Shown in pieces: positions 1 to 10,582 of a stretch of DNA of 50,192 bases. Made by a program: the position numbers and the translations under genes. The notes beneath the pieces are model-generated. The model saw nothing but the letters and a program-made list of their open reading frames with translations, made no database searches and was not told where the DNA came from. The DNA is from an uncultured Blastocatellia bacterium (lineage in GTDB: Bacteria; Acidobacteriota; Blastocatellia; Chloracidobacteriales; Chloracidobacteriaceae). The stretch's first letter is position 1; each line of letters opens with the position of its first letter. Location: contig CALGZC010000032.1 of the NCBI GenBank assembly GCA_937934745.1, forward strand, positions 35,001 through 85,192, given 5' to 3'.

Positions 1-1237
<1,237 letters not shown>

Positions 1238-1279
1238 AAAATTTGTCGAATGCGAACTACCCCTCTGGGGTTGTGGTTT

Positions 1280-1396
<117 letters not shown>

Positions 1397-1400
1397 TTAC

Positions 1401-1434
1401 GAGCGAAGCTTGTTAGCTTCGCTCTTTCTCTTTT
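1401..1434 (+). terminator. Rho-independent terminator of the rRNA operon
   Basis: A perfect 10-bp stem (GAGCGAAGCT at 1401-1410 and AGCTTCGCTC at 1415-1424) with a TGTT loop is followed by TTTCTCTTTT. It begins five bases after the 5S 3' end, and the next gene converges from the other strand, so this ends rrn transcription. Confidence 0.93.
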
Positions 1435-1479
1435 CAGCATCCAACTTCTCGGCAGGCACGTGGGTTTGCCTTGTCCGAA

Positions 1480-3429
1480 TTACCGGGCCACTGCCTGAGA
1501 TGTTGCCGCCTCCTGCTGCGGCAGTCCAGCTTCCTGCAAAATCCATTCCGGTACATCACGAAACTGGAGCTTGTAAAGCTTTTTGTACAAGCCATCCCGT
1601 GCCAACAGCTCTGTGTGTGTGCCCTCCTCAAATACACGCCCATGTACCAGGACCACAATGCGTGTTGCACGCTGAACGGTGGAGAGCCGATGGGCAATGA
1701 CAAATGTTGTCCGTCCTTCCATTAACACATCGAGGGCTTCCTGAACATAACGCTCGGACTCGGAATCAAGTGAACTGGTCGCTTCGTCCAGAATGAGAAT
1801 GCACGGGTCTTTGAGCAGTGCCCGTGCAATAGCAATGCGTTGCCGCTGTCCACCGGAGAGCTTGACACCACGTTCGCCCACAATGGTTTGATAGCCCTGT
1901 GGGAACGCCATAATAAAGTCATGGGCGTGGGCGGCGCGGGCAGCGCGCTCAACCTCTTCCAATGTTGCGTCAAGACGGCCATAGGCAATGTTTTCATAGA
2001 CGGTGCCGCTAAAAAGCGTTGTCTCCTGGGGAACGATACCAATGTTATGCCGCAGGGCGGCAAGCGACCACGTGCGTACATCCTGGCCGTCCACGCGAAT
2101 GGCACCGGCAGTCACGTCGTAAAAGCGCGGAATGAGGGAAATCAAGGTGGACTTCCCTGCACCGCTCGGGCCAACCAGCGCAATGACCTCACCCGGACGT
2201 GCCGTAATCGTTACACCATCCAGTGCTGGGTCTGTCCGGCTGGGATAAGTAAACTGGACGTTTACGATTTCAACCAATCCCTGTACCTTTGTCGGCGTAA
2301 CAGGATTTGGCGGCTCTTGAAGAGATGACTTCGTATCAAACAGCTCGACAACGCGCCGCGAAGCACCGATTGTCTGATTAAACTCACCATAGTATTCCGC
2401 TAACGTCCCTAGGGCACCTCCCACCCACGCCGCGTAGAACAGAAACTGGATAAGCTGTTCAGCCGTCAGCTTGCCTGCCAACACTTGGTTGCCGCTGTAC
2501 CAGAGTAGACCGACAAAGCCTCCGAAGAGCACAAACACAATGGCAGCGTTGAAGAGACCGCGGGCTAGCGCACGCCTCAGTGCCTCTTGCAAAGCGCGTG
2601 TGATGTGTGATTCATAGCGGTTGACCTCATAGGGTTCACGGGCAAAGGACTGGACTGTGCGAATGCCGGCAATGGTCTCCTCGAGAATTGCTGTCGCCTC
2701 TGCGAGGGCATCCTGCACACGTGTACTGCGGCGGCGGATACTGCGTCCAAAAAATGCGAAACTGACGACCAAAACCGGAATCAGGCCCAGCAGCAAACAG
2801 GCTAACCGCCAGTCAATCCAGAATAGAAACGCCGTCCCACCAACAAACACAATTACCTGTCGCAAGGCCTCTGCCAAACTTAGTGTTACACTGTTCTGAA
2901 TAGCAGTGACATCCGAGGCAATGCGTGAGGTCAACTCACCTGTCCGTCGGTTAGCGAAAAACGCGACGTCAAGCGACAGCAGATGCTTGTACAGGTCACG
3001 TCGCACGTCTGCGATCAGTTTTTCGCCGACGTAGTTGAGTAAATAGGTTCGTCCAAAACTGAGCCCTGACTGAACAATCAGAATAGCCGCCAACAACGCC
3101 AGTACCGGGTCAAGGGGCGACAGGTGATATCCTGGAAACAATTGCTCTAGCAGATTTGAGACGATGTTCAGAACCGGAGCGAGCGCGGAAGACTGATCCG
3201 GCGCAAAAATGGAGCCAAAGAGTGTGCCGACAAACAGCGGGTAAACAAGCGCCAGACTACCCGCACCAAGCAAACAGAAAAAGGCTAGGGCGAAGTAGGT
3301 CAGATACGGCGCACCATACTTGATCATTAAGCGGGCAGTGTCTTTAGCCGCCGCTTTCTTGTCGAATTTCTCTTTCCGCTCGTCACGAACAGAAAGCGGT
3401 GCAGTCGAAACAGCTTGGGCATCAGACAT
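1480..3429 (-). CDS. MsbA-like ABC exporter (fused permease and ATPase half-transporter)
   Basis: A 649-residue half-transporter expected to work as a homodimer in the inner membrane, exporting a lipid, drug or peptide. The N-terminal 40 residues are charged (KEKFDKKAAAKD), followed by a six-helix ABC transmembrane domain (about 40-350) with the NRRTGELTSRIASDV coupling region near 160. The ATPase domain (about 385-630) shows Walker A GPSGAGKST (420-428), Q-loop Q468, signature LSGGQ (524-528), Walker B ILILDE (544-549) and H-loop H580, all intact. It lies 35 bp downstream of lgt on the same strand and is probably co-transcribed with it. The company of envelope-lipid genes fits a lipid flippase of the MsbA group, but multidrug exporters look the same, so the substrate is inferred. 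Confidence 0.93.
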   Translation of the reverse strand: MSDAQAVSTAPLSVRDERKEKFDKKAAAKDTARLMIKYGAPYLTYFALAFFCLLGAGSLALVYPLFVGTLFGSIFAPDQSSALAPVLNIVSNLLEQLFPGYHLSPLDPVLALLAAILIVQSGLSFGRTYLLNYVGEKLIADVRRDLYKHLLSLDVAFFANRRTGELTSRIASDVTAIQNSVTLSLAEALRQVIVFVGGTAFLFWIDWRLACLLLGLIPVLVVSFAFFGRSIRRRSTRVQDALAEATAILEETIAGIRTVQSFAREPYEVNRYESHITRALQEALRRALARGLFNAAIVFVLFGGFVGLLWYSGNQVLAGKLTAEQLIQFLFYAAWVGGALGTLAEYYGEFNQTIGASRRVVELFDTKSSLQEPPNPVTPTKVQGLVEIVNVQFTYPSRTDPALDGVTITARPGEVIALVGPSGAGKSTLISLIPRFYDVTAGAIRVDGQDVRTWSLAALRHNIGIVPQETTLFSGTVYENIAYGRLDATLEEVERAARAAHAHDFIMAFPQGYQTIVGERGVKLSGGQRQRIAIARALLKDPCILILDEATSSLDSESERYVQEALDVLMEGRTTFVIAHRLSTVQRATRIVVLVHGRVFEEGTHTELLARDGLYKKLYKLQFRDVPEWILQEAGLPQQEAATSQAVAR

Positions 3430-3464
3430 AGTGGGAGCAGAGGGTCGAAAACGACGACATGTCT

Positions 3465-4328
3465 TTAGAGTTCGGGGGGAAGAAAAGTTGTGGCCGGAGG
3501 GGTCGGCGCAGTAGATGTCCCTGGCAAAGACGCGGTCGCCTGATGATTGCAGGTAGCACCAGAACGCCGGCGCACCACCCAGGCGATAGCGGCAAAGGCG
3601 GCGCAGCCCAACGCAATGAACTGCGAGGTGGACAACGGTCCAACAGCGCCACGTGGATCATCGCGCCATATCTCGATGACGAAGCGAATGACAGCATAGC
3701 CGAACAAATACGCCAGGATGACCTGCCCGTAAAAACGGCGGCGCGCAAAAAGCCATGCCAGCGCCAAGCCCAGAGCTAACGTAGCAGTGCTTTCATACAG
3801 TTGGGTTGGATGAAGCACCACACCCCAGGGGACACCGGTCAACTCGTGGGCGCGTTCAGAAAAGCGCACACCCCACCAGGCGTTCGTTGGACATCCCCAG
3901 CAACAACCGGCGGCAAAGCAGCCCAGGCGGCCGAAAAACTGCCCAAGTGCAATCCCTGGGGCACAGGCATCCGCGACACGCCACCAATCGAGCCGGTACC
4001 AACGGACAAGGAAGACGCTGGCGAAGAACGCTGTGAGGAGGCCGCCGTAAAACACACCGCCAGAACGCAGAACATCCAGTGAAAAGACATACCGCCAGTC
4101 GCGCCGGAAAGTTTCCCATTCAACCAGGACCAGCAGCAGTCGCGAGCCGACCAAAGAAGCAACCAGTGCGTATAAGATAATGTCGAGCACGGCGCCACGC
4201 GGCAGACCATCGCGTACGGCAAACCGCCCGGCCAACCACATACCGCCCAAAAACCCGACGGCAAGTAAAACACCGTAGGTGTGGATGACAAAGCCGGTGC
4301 CAGGAATTTCAAACAGTTCAGGATACAT
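3465..4328 (-). CDS. lgt: Prolipoprotein diacylglyceryl transferase
   Basis: It transfers diacylglycerol from phosphatidylglycerol to the lipobox cysteine of prolipoproteins in the inner membrane. The 287-residue length, seven predicted membrane helices, GSRLL (61-65), GRLGCFAAGCC (133-143) and HPTQLYES (173-180) identify the family. The loop that reads SFHGG in E. coli reads VFYGG here (92-96), placing Tyr where the essential His103 of the E. coli enzyme would be. I recall similar GRLGC-type Lgts in other phyla, so this looks like a lineage variant rather than a dead enzyme. The ATG at 4328 has a GAGGA ribosome-binding site eight bases upstream. Its substrate phosphatidylglycerol is made by the PgsA pathway encoded about 2 kb upstream on the same strand. 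Confidence 0.96.
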   Translation of the reverse strand: MYPELFEIPGTGFVIHTYGVLLAVGFLGGMWLAGRFAVRDGLPRGAVLDIILYALVASLVGSRLLLVLVEWETFRRDWRYVFSLDVLRSGGVFYGGLLTAFFASVFLVRWYRLDWWRVADACAPGIALGQFFGRLGCFAAGCCWGCPTNAWWGVRFSERAHELTGVPWGVVLHPTQLYESTATLALGLALAWLFARRRFYGQVILAYLFGYAVIRFVIEIWRDDPRGAVGPLSTSQFIALGCAAFAAIAWVVRRRSGATCNHQATASLPGTSTAPTPPATTFLPPEL

Positions 4329-4630
4329 TCTTTGTCCTCACCCGTGGGATTATCTCGGAAAGTTGCCGGAACGCCAATGTCCGAATGCAGTCCGCAGGAG
4401 CACCATCACCGCGGCGCAGAGGGCAGAAGGTTGCCACCCACCCAAGGATTGTGCCGGACGTGTACAACGGCTGACACACCAGGGGCTACAACCACAAGCC
4501 GCCCCCGTCGTGACCGGATAACGCTTGTTCCCAGAGGGTAGAACTCAAGGCCGTCCCCCTGACACCCCGGAGAAGCTACGGCAAAATCGGTGGGTGAAAG
4601 TCCGTCTGCAGCCGTTCTTGTCCGGCAGGG
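4329..4630. other. 302-bp gap between the DUF4149 gene and lgt
   Basis: Both neighbours are on the minus strand, so this should hold the lgt promoter. I see no open frame that looks coding and no U-tailed hairpin. On the plus strand, 4586-4604 (ATCGGTGGGTGAAAGTCCG) faintly recalls the core of a cobalamin riboswitch, but no downstream B12 box or properly oriented gene accompanies it. Confidence 0.6.
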
Positions 4631-5185
4631 TCAGCGGGACGACCACATGCGGTACAGGATCACCAGCACCAGCGCTGCCAGTATGTTGCCGGCCATTAAC
4701 CACACAGAATACTGATGCCAGGTGGCAAACAGAAACCGCGTCGGGTCATCCAGGGGTAACTGCTCGATGTCGCTGCCGAGGGCTGCGCGTAACGCAGCCA
4801 GTCGCGCTGAGACGACAAACTTTGACAGCGCAACGTTACACGTCATCAGTGCCGGCAGTATGAGAAGCATGCGCCCTCTCCAGGCGCCGAGCATCCCGTT
4901 GTGCCACAGTTGAAGGGATTGTAGCCCAAGCAAGAGCAAGCCACACACCAGTCCCAACCATTCGAGTTGACCAAGGATGCTGTTGACCAGCGCTCCGGCC
5001 AGTGCGCGCGTCGGTAAGACGGCGAAGGCACTCGGTGCAACCGCTGCACTGAACAAAACCATTCCCCCAAACCAAAGGCCGAGAACGAGCGTGTGTGCCG
5101 CATCCAGCGCCCGATCAACAAGCCGCGTGCGTATGGTTTGTGTGTATGTCGGCACCGCCGGCGCCGACACATCGGCAACTGTCAT
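4631..5185 (-). CDS. DUF4149 (TMEM205-like) membrane protein
   Basis: A 184-residue integral membrane protein. After a short N-terminal region it has about four hydrophobic helices: residues 30-55 (LGLWFGGMVLFSAAVAPSAF), 70-95, 105-125 and 160-182. The LWFGGMVLF start, the long polar loop and the late FATWHQYSVWLM segment match the DUF4149 family as I know it, whose biochemical role is unknown. Its ATG overlaps the stop of the permease gene in an ATGA tetranucleotide (5182-5185), making it the last gene of a translationally coupled four-gene operon with an antiporter, PgsA and an AI-2E-type permease. That context points to an envelope role, by inference only. Confidence 0.82.
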   Translation of the reverse strand: MTVADVSAPAVPTYTQTIRTRLVDRALDAAHTLVLGLWFGGMVLFSAAVAPSAFAVLPTRALAGALVNSILGQLEWLGLVCGLLLLGLQSLQLWHNGMLGAWRGRMLLILPALMTCNVALSKFVVSARLAALRAALGSDIEQLPLDDPTRFLFATWHQYSVWLMAGNILAALVLVILYRMWSSR

Positions 5186-6471
5186 AGAGCAGAAGTCGTG
5201 ACAGCCGGCGGTGCTTCCTGCGGTGCCGGCGATGGATTGGAAACACCAGGTCTCGCGCTGATCTCCTCCGGTGGAAAGCCGCAGCGGTAAAACGCCGATT
5301 GCTCGTAATACTCAACGGCGATGATGGTCAGTACTTTTCCGGCCGCCAATGCCGGGACGGTCAGCACGACTCCTAAAATTCCGAGCAAATGATGCCCAAC
5401 CAATAACCCGACGATCACCAGAAAGGGATGTAGATCAAGCCGTTCCCCCAACACAAACGGCGTCAGGTAAAAGCTTTCAATGCTCTGAACAACAACGTAC
5501 ACACCGATAACCAAACCCAAATACAACCATGAGGGATCGTCTGCTAACGCCAGAGTACAGGTCAAAAGACCGGCCAAAATGGTTCCAATGTAGGGGATAA
5601 GATGCCCAAAACCTGAAAGAAAGCCGAGCGAGAATGACGAGGGTACACCCAATAAGCTAAATCCAATCACATACAGCACACTCATCGTGAAGCACACTAG
5701 CAGTTGCCCACGCACAAAGCTGCCTAGCGCCGCATCAATCTTTGCCACAACATCCGAAATGGTTGGCCGGTATCGCCAAGGAACGAGCTGCAGCAATCGG
5801 CTTTCCAACCTACCACCGTCCTTTAGGATGTAATACACGAAGAACGGGATGAGGAAGAGGTTGATCAGATTCGTAGCCACACCGATCGCATTGGTAAAGG
5901 TCGCACTCAAGCCTGCTAAAACCGGTTCAATCAACGCCGCCGGGTCGGCCAATCGTTCCCGTAAGTTCTCCTCGATCTGGGCGTACTGCAACGGATAGCG
6001 GCGTTTCAGCTCTGCGAGTACCGGTTGGGCTACGGCAACGACCTTCTGATAGCCCGCCGGTAATTTCTGCACCGCATGGGTCAGCTGGCGCACCAAGCTC
6101 GGGACGACGACAAAGAGGATCACGCCCAAGCCCAGGATGGCAACCATCATCGCCGTCAGAACGTTGAGCGTGTGCCGTATCGGTTCCCGCCGAATCCAAC
6201 GTGCAGTCAGGGCATCGAGCCAATCCACCAGGGGCTTGAAGAGGTAGGCCAGGGCCCCTGCAATCAACAGCGGCACAAACACCGGCTTGAACAGGTAGGA
6301 AATCCAAGCGGCGACGCCTGATACCAACCAGCCCACGACCACCACCAGGCCCACCACAACCAGCGAGGGCAACCAGCGCACCCACCGCAGTTGCCGCCAA
6401 GACGCCAAGGGCGGCACCACTGCGGCCTCCCCAGGCTGTCCCCCAGTGTGGGTCGGTTCTAACGTAGTCAT
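5182..6471 (-). CDS. AI-2E family transporter (PerM/YdiK-like permease)
   Basis: A 429-residue polytopic membrane protein of the AI-2E/PerM family, whose members are reported as autoinducer-2 exporters, Na+/H+ antiporters or general permeases; the substrate here is unknown. The characteristic C-terminal half is present: LIPFFVYYILKDGG, then FLSGFGHLIPYIGTILAG, then the HPFLVIVGLLVGHHLLGILG region. The open frame extends upstream to 6975, but that extension is the shadow of pgsA. The start at 6471 is supported because its ATG overlaps the pgsA stop as ATGA (6468-6471) and gives a normal family length. The C-terminal tail after about residue 395 is Pro/Ala rich and probably cytoplasmic. Its own stop overlaps the DUF4149 start. 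Confidence 0.92.
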   Translation of the reverse strand: MTTLEPTHTGGQPGEAAVVPPLASWRQLRWVRWLPSLVVVGLVVVVGWLVSGVAAWISYLFKPVFVPLLIAGALAYLFKPLVDWLDALTARWIRREPIRHTLNVLTAMMVAILGLGVILFVVVPSLVRQLTHAVQKLPAGYQKVVAVAQPVLAELKRRYPLQYAQIEENLRERLADPAALIEPVLAGLSATFTNAIGVATNLINLFLIPFFVYYILKDGGRLESRLLQLVPWRYRPTISDVVAKIDAALGSFVRGQLLVCFTMSVLYVIGFSLLGVPSSFSLGFLSGFGHLIPYIGTILAGLLTCTLALADDPSWLYLGLVIGVYVVVQSIESFYLTPFVLGERLDLHPFLVIVGLLVGHHLLGILGVVLTVPALAAGKVLTIIAVEYYEQSAFYRCGFPPEEISARPGVSNPSPAPQEAPPAVTTSAL

Positions 6472-7076
6472 GACGAATGCCCTACCTGACGACGAAACTG
6501 ACGCACTTCCTGCGCCACAAACCAGATATAATGTAGGCCAGAATACACCGTTATAACAAAAACCACCGCAATCCCCCACGGGAGCACCGGACGCAACACG
6601 GCCACTGACTGCGCCAGCAGATAAGCGACGATGAGCGACACTTGGCAGAACGTGCTGATTTTTCCGGGCAGCGACGGCTTGAAGTCGCGAAAGCCGGTGA
6701 GCTGGGCAATGATGGCTGCCGCCGTGACAATCCCGACGTCGCGCCCAATCACCAGCGCTGCCAACCACCAGGGCACCGGTATATTGGCGCCCGATGGAAT
6801 CGCCATGACGATGTAGCTCGACAGCATCAGCAGCTTGTCGGCGATGGGGTCGAGCGCTTGCCCGAGCTGACTCTGCGCGTTGAGCCGGCGCGCCAGCCAC
6901 CCATCCGCCGCGTCGGACAATCCGGCCAGCGCAAAGGCCGCCGTCGCCCACCAAAAGCATCCGCGCAGAAAACACACGACAAAAACCGGCACCAACACAA
7001 TCCGAAACAAGGTAACAACATTCGGAAGGGTGAGAATGTCGCGGTAGTGATCGTGTGAAGGCGCGCGGAATGTCAC
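6468..7076 (-). CDS. pgsA: CDP-diacylglycerol--glycerol-3-phosphate 3-phosphatidyltransferase
   Basis: It makes phosphatidylglycerophosphate from CDP-diacylglycerol and glycerol-3-phosphate, the committed step to phosphatidylglycerol and cardiolipin. The CDP-alcohol phosphatidyltransferase signature DG-x2-AR-x8-G-x3-D-x3-D is complete: it begins DAADGWLARR and runs to ALDPIAD (roughly residues 56-81). The 202-residue length and TLPNVVTLFRIVLVPVF start are typical, with about 14 extra N-terminal residues before it. The initiator is GTG at 7076, three bases after the antiporter stop, with GGAAGAAG upstream inside that gene's end. The product feeds the Lgt reaction encoded downstream. Confidence 0.95.
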   Translation of the reverse strand: MTFRAPSHDHYRDILTLPNVVTLFRIVLVPVFVVCFLRGCFWWATAAFALAGLSDAADGWLARRLNAQSQLGQALDPIADKLLMLSSYIVMAIPSGANIPVPWWLAALVIGRDVGIVTAAAIIAQLTGFRDFKPSLPGKISTFCQVSLIVAYLLAQSVAVLRPVLPWGIAVVFVITVYSGLHYIWFVAQEVRQFRRQVGHSS

Positions 7077-7079
7077 CGA

Positions 7080-9083
7080 TTACGCTTCTTCCACCCGGGC
7101 GACGTCGGTCGTCAGACTCTCCATCGCTTTTTCTAAACTCTCCGGTCTGCCTAGCAAGACAAAGACATCCCCGGCTGCGAGCCGAAAATCGGCGTCAGGG
7201 TTAACCACGGTTTCGGCGCCGCGCTGGATCGCGACCACCGTCACGCCAAACATCGGACGAAGCGCCAGTTCACGCAGCGACCGCCCCACGGCCGGCGAGT
7301 CGGCCGGCAAGCGCATGGCGGCCGTCGTCGCATTTTCAATGAGCGTTGCCAACTCGCCGATCAACATTTCCCGCCCCGGACAGGCCTCATCCAGCAAGCG
7401 ATACCCCTCCCGCCGAATCAACTCGACTTGCTGCCGAATGTACTGCTGTGACAGTCCGTATTCACGCAGTACACGGGCGAAAATCTCAAGGCTTGTCTCG
7501 AACTCCTCCGGGATGACCTGATTGACGCCCAGTGTATACAGTCCGTTCATTTCCGAAACAAAGCGCGTGCGCACGATGATGTGTAAATCAGGCTTCATTT
7601 CCCGCGCCAGCGCCGCGATGCGCCGGGTCGCCGTGGCATCGGAAATGGCGACGACCAAAATGCGCGCGCCCTCAATGCCGGCGGCATGGAGTACCTCGCG
7701 GCGCGTCCCGTCACCATAAATAATCGGTTCGCCCTGCTTTCGTCCCGCCCGGATGGACTCAATGTTGAGCTCAATGATGCGGTAGGGAATGCCTGCCGCC
7801 CGCAGCACACGCGCCAAGTTGCGCCCGTTGAGACCATAGCCGGCAATGACCACGTGGCCGCTGACCGGGGGCAACTCCATCGGTGCGACCTCCGGTGTGT
7901 CGGGCAAGCCGGTGAGACGGCAAACCTGATAGCCCACAGCCGGCGCGATACCAATCACCAACGGCGTCGCCAGCATCGTGACAATCGAAGCCGCCAGAAA
8001 GACTTGGTAATCCGATTCGCTCAACAGGTGCGACTCAGCGCCGACCTTGAGCAAGATAAACGAAAACTCGCCGATCTGCGCCAGTCCCAGCGCCGCCGTC
8101 AGCGCGACGCGCGTCGTCCGTCCCAGCGCCTTGATGGCCACGAACGCGGTCAGCGTCTTCACGACGACAATCAGCGCGACCAGAGCGGCGACCATCGGCC
8201 AGGCGTCCGCCAACACATTTAGCGACAACAACATGCCGACCGACACGAAGAAAATCCCGTTGAAGATGTCCCGGAAGGGCAGAATGTCGGCGACAATCTG
8301 ATGACTGTATTCCGACTCCGACAGGACGACGCCGGCGATAAATGCCCCAAGCGCCAGCGACAGCCCTGCCTGCGCCGTCAGCCACGCCGTCCCCAGGCAG
8401 GCCAGAACGGCAAAACTGACGAACACCTCGCGGCTGCGGAGCGTCACCAGCCACCGCAGAAAGAAGGGGAAAACGCGCCGGGCAACCACCACGATCAACA
8501 AGACGGCGATGACCGCCTTCGCCAGCGTCAAGAGCACGCCGCCCGCCGTCAGTTGCTGTTTACCGGCCAGCAGCGGCACGAACAGCATCATCGGAACGAT
8601 CAGCAAATCCTGCGACAACAGGATGCCAAAGGCGACGCGCCCATGGGGCGTGTCGGTTTCGGCGCGGTCGGCATAGGTTTTCAGCACAATCGCCGTGCTC
8701 GACAGCGCCACCACAAAGCCGGCAAAGGCCGCCTGCGGCCAGGCGAAGTCGGCGACGGCACGGGCCACAACTGCCCCGGCAGCAATCGTGAGCAGGACTT
8801 GCAGTCCCCCGCCCAATGTCACCACCCGCTGCATCGCGACCAGCTTTTCAAGCGAGAACTCCAAGCCAATGGTGAACAACAGCAGCACGACGCCGATTTC
8901 CGCCAGCGTTTCAACCGCCTGCACGTCATGCACAACGCGCAGCGCCGACGGCCCGATGATGATGCCGGTCAGCATGTAGCCGATGAGCGTCGGCAACCGC
9001 AGCCGCCCGCAGACGAAGACAATCGGCAGCGACGCGAGCAACAGCAACACCAAGTCCCGCAGCAGGGATGTTTCAATGTGCAT
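7080..9083 (-). CDS. KefB/RosB-type monovalent cation:proton antiporter with RCK domains
   Basis: A 667-residue CPA2 transporter. Residues 1-385 form the membrane antiporter domain, with LAEIGVVLLLFTIGLEFS (about 60-77) and SQDLLIVPM containing the CPA2 acidic residue D159. Residues 408-525 form a TrkA-N/RCK domain with the nucleotide-binding GYGLNG (415-420), and residues 585-660 form a TrkA-C domain. Ligand binding to the RCK part is expected to gate K+ or Na+ exchange for H+. The presence of both TrkA-N and TrkA-C separates it from simple Na+/H+ antiporters. Ion specificity cannot be read from sequence. It heads the operon antiporter-pgsA-permease-DUF4149 and lies 62 bp downstream of hisS. 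Confidence 0.92.
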   Translation of the reverse strand: MHIETSLLRDLVLLLLASLPIVFVCGRLRLPTLIGYMLTGIIIGPSALRVVHDVQAVETLAEIGVVLLLFTIGLEFSLEKLVAMQRVVTLGGGLQVLLTIAAGAVVARAVADFAWPQAAFAGFVVALSSTAIVLKTYADRAETDTPHGRVAFGILLSQDLLIVPMMLFVPLLAGKQQLTAGGVLLTLAKAVIAVLLIVVVARRVFPFFLRWLVTLRSREVFVSFAVLACLGTAWLTAQAGLSLALGAFIAGVVLSESEYSHQIVADILPFRDIFNGIFFVSVGMLLSLNVLADAWPMVAALVALIVVVKTLTAFVAIKALGRTTRVALTAALGLAQIGEFSFILLKVGAESHLLSESDYQVFLAASIVTMLATPLVIGIAPAVGYQVCRLTGLPDTPEVAPMELPPVSGHVVIAGYGLNGRNLARVLRAAGIPYRIIELNIESIRAGRKQGEPIIYGDGTRREVLHAAGIEGARILVVAISDATATRRIAALAREMKPDLHIIVRTRFVSEMNGLYTLGVNQVIPEEFETSLEIFARVLREYGLSQQYIRQQVELIRREGYRLLDEACPGREMLIGELATLIENATTAAMRLPADSPAVGRSLRELALRPMFGVTVVAIQRGAETVVNPDADFRLAAGDVFVLLGRPESLEKAMESLTTDVARVEEA

Positions 9084-9145
9084 GGGTAACCCGTAAGGCG
9101 CTTACGGCGATAGCGTTGACATACCACCCAACTGTGCGGCGTCCG

Positions 9146-10453
9146 CTAGGTTTCGTCGTTTCGCGAGATGTATTGCAGCCAAGCATCCGCTGGGACGGCG
9201 AATTGCTCGCCACGGATCAAATCGCGCAGCGTCCACTGCCCGGTTGCCAGTTCCGTTTCGCCCAGCAGCAGCGCATAGCGCGCACCGAGCTTGTTCGCCA
9301 GCCGCAGCGCACTCTTGATGCTGCGCGGCGTTACATCGAGCATCGCCGCGAAGCCGGCGCGGCGGGCGTCCCGCGCGACGCTCAGCGCCCGCTCAAAGGC
9401 GGCCTCGCCCAAGTGAACGATGAACACATCAGGGCGCGCTTCCGGCGCGCCGTCCTCCGGCATCGCCAGCACGACGCGGTCCACACCGAGCGCAAAGCCG
9501 AAGCCCTTGGTCGGCGGCCCGCCCAGCGTCTCCACGAGACCGTCGTAGCGCCCGCCGCCCGCCAGGGCGTTCTGCGCGCCGATGCCCGGCGCATGCGACA
9601 CGACTTCAAAAACCGTCTTCGTGTAGTAGTCCAGCCCGCGCACCAGCCGGGCATCCACAACGTAGGCAATGCCGGCCGCGTCAAGATACCGCCGGACGGC
9701 GTCAAAGTGCGCTCGGCAGTCGTCATCGAGGAAATCATAGATGGGGGGCAGAGTGGCAATCAGCGGTTGATCCTGCTCGGCCTTAGAGTCGAGAATCCGC
9801 AGCGGGTTCGTTTCCAAGCGCCGCCGGGAGTCGTCGGAAAGCTCCTCCCGACGGTCGGCGAGCGCCTGCTGAATCGCCGCCACGAAGCGTGCGCGCGTTT
9901 CGGCGTCTCCCACCGTGTTGAGGCGCAGCTCAAGGTTGCGCAGCCCGGCGTCGGCCAGAATGCCCATGACGAGTTCGATACCTTCCACGTCGAGCACTGG
10001 ATGATCGCCGACTCCAAGCGTTTCTGCACCGATTTGGAAAAACTGCCGGTAGCGGCCACGCTGTCCACGCTCACGCCGAAACTGCGGTCCGATATAGTAT
10101 AACCGAACCGTTTCCGCACGCTTCCACATCTGATGCTGAATGTAAGCGCGCACAACCGGCGCAGTGTTTTCCGGCCGCAGCGTAAGGCTTTCACCTTCGC
10201 CGTCGTCCCCGGCGCGGTCACGCCAGGTGTACATTTCCTTCGTCACAATGTCGGTTTCAGCGCCAACGCCACGCGCAAAAAGCTCGGTTCGCTCAAAGAT
10301 GGGCGTCCGAATTTCCTGAAACCCATAGCGACGAAACCAATCGCGGGCAATATCCTCAACAAACTGGAAACGGTGAACAAACGCCGCGGCATCACCGTCA
10401 CTTGACAGCGACGCCGGCAACAAGTCACGGGTGTAAGCAGCTGTACGAATCAT
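9146..10453 (-). CDS. hisS: Histidyl-tRNA synthetase
   Basis: A class II aminoacyl-tRNA synthetase that charges tRNA-His. Class II motif 2 is visible as [13 protein letters not shown] (126-138), preceded by [16 protein letters not shown] (90-105). The histidine-specific motif [13 protein letters not shown] is at 271-283, and the anticodon-binding domain covers about 335-425. The 435-residue length is normal. The protein has no HisZ-like loss of catalytic residues. Its start is 129 bp from the divergent pyrR start, so that gap probably holds two back-to-back promoters. Confidence 0.97.
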   Translation of the reverse strand: MIRTAAYTRDLLPASLSSDGDAAAFVHRFQFVEDIARDWFRRYGFQEIRTPIFERTELFARGVGAETDIVTKEMYTWRDRAGDDGEGESLTLRPENTAPVVRAYIQHQMWKRAETVRLYYIGPQFRRERGQRGRYRQFFQIGAETLGVGDHPVLDVEGIELVMGILADAGLRNLELRLNTVGDAETRARFVAAIQQALADRREELSDDSRRRLETNPLRILDSKAEQDQPLIATLPPIYDFLDDDCRAHFDAVRRYLDAAGIAYVVDARLVRGLDYYTKTVFEVVSHAPGIGAQNALAGGGRYDGLVETLGGPPTKGFGFALGVDRVVLAMPEDGAPEARPDVFIVHLGEAAFERALSVARDARRAGFAAMLDVTPRSIKSALRLANKLGARYALLLGETELATGQWTLRDLIRGEQFAVPADAWLQYISRNDET

Positions 10454-10582
10454 AGCTGCAATCTAAACCAGTCAACCGCAAAGACCAACCTGTCTACCGG
10501 CTTGCTTTTCAGGTGCCACAAGCGCCATGGTAACAAACAGCGGCCGTGTGCCGGTTCACTCCCACTGGTAGCCAGACTGTCT

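Noticed and set aside
4586-4604. Cobalamin-riboswitch-like core (ATCGGTGGGTGAAAGTCCG) on the plus strand
   Set aside because: No B12 box or P1/P2 pairing is visible and no plus-strand gene follows; both neighbours are on the minus strand.
6472-6975. Upstream extension of the permease frame (168 extra residues)
   Set aside because: It lies entirely inside pgsA and reads as Arg/His-rich shadow; the ATGA overlap and family length support the 6471 start.
8301-9089. 262-aa plus-strand ORF opposite the KefB-type antiporter
   Set aside because: Gln/Arg/His-rich low-complexity composition is that of an antisense shadow of a membrane protein gene.
10454-10582. PyrR-binding attenuator in the pyrR leader
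   Set aside because: The known loop consensus and a terminator/antiterminator pair could not be found in 129 bp.
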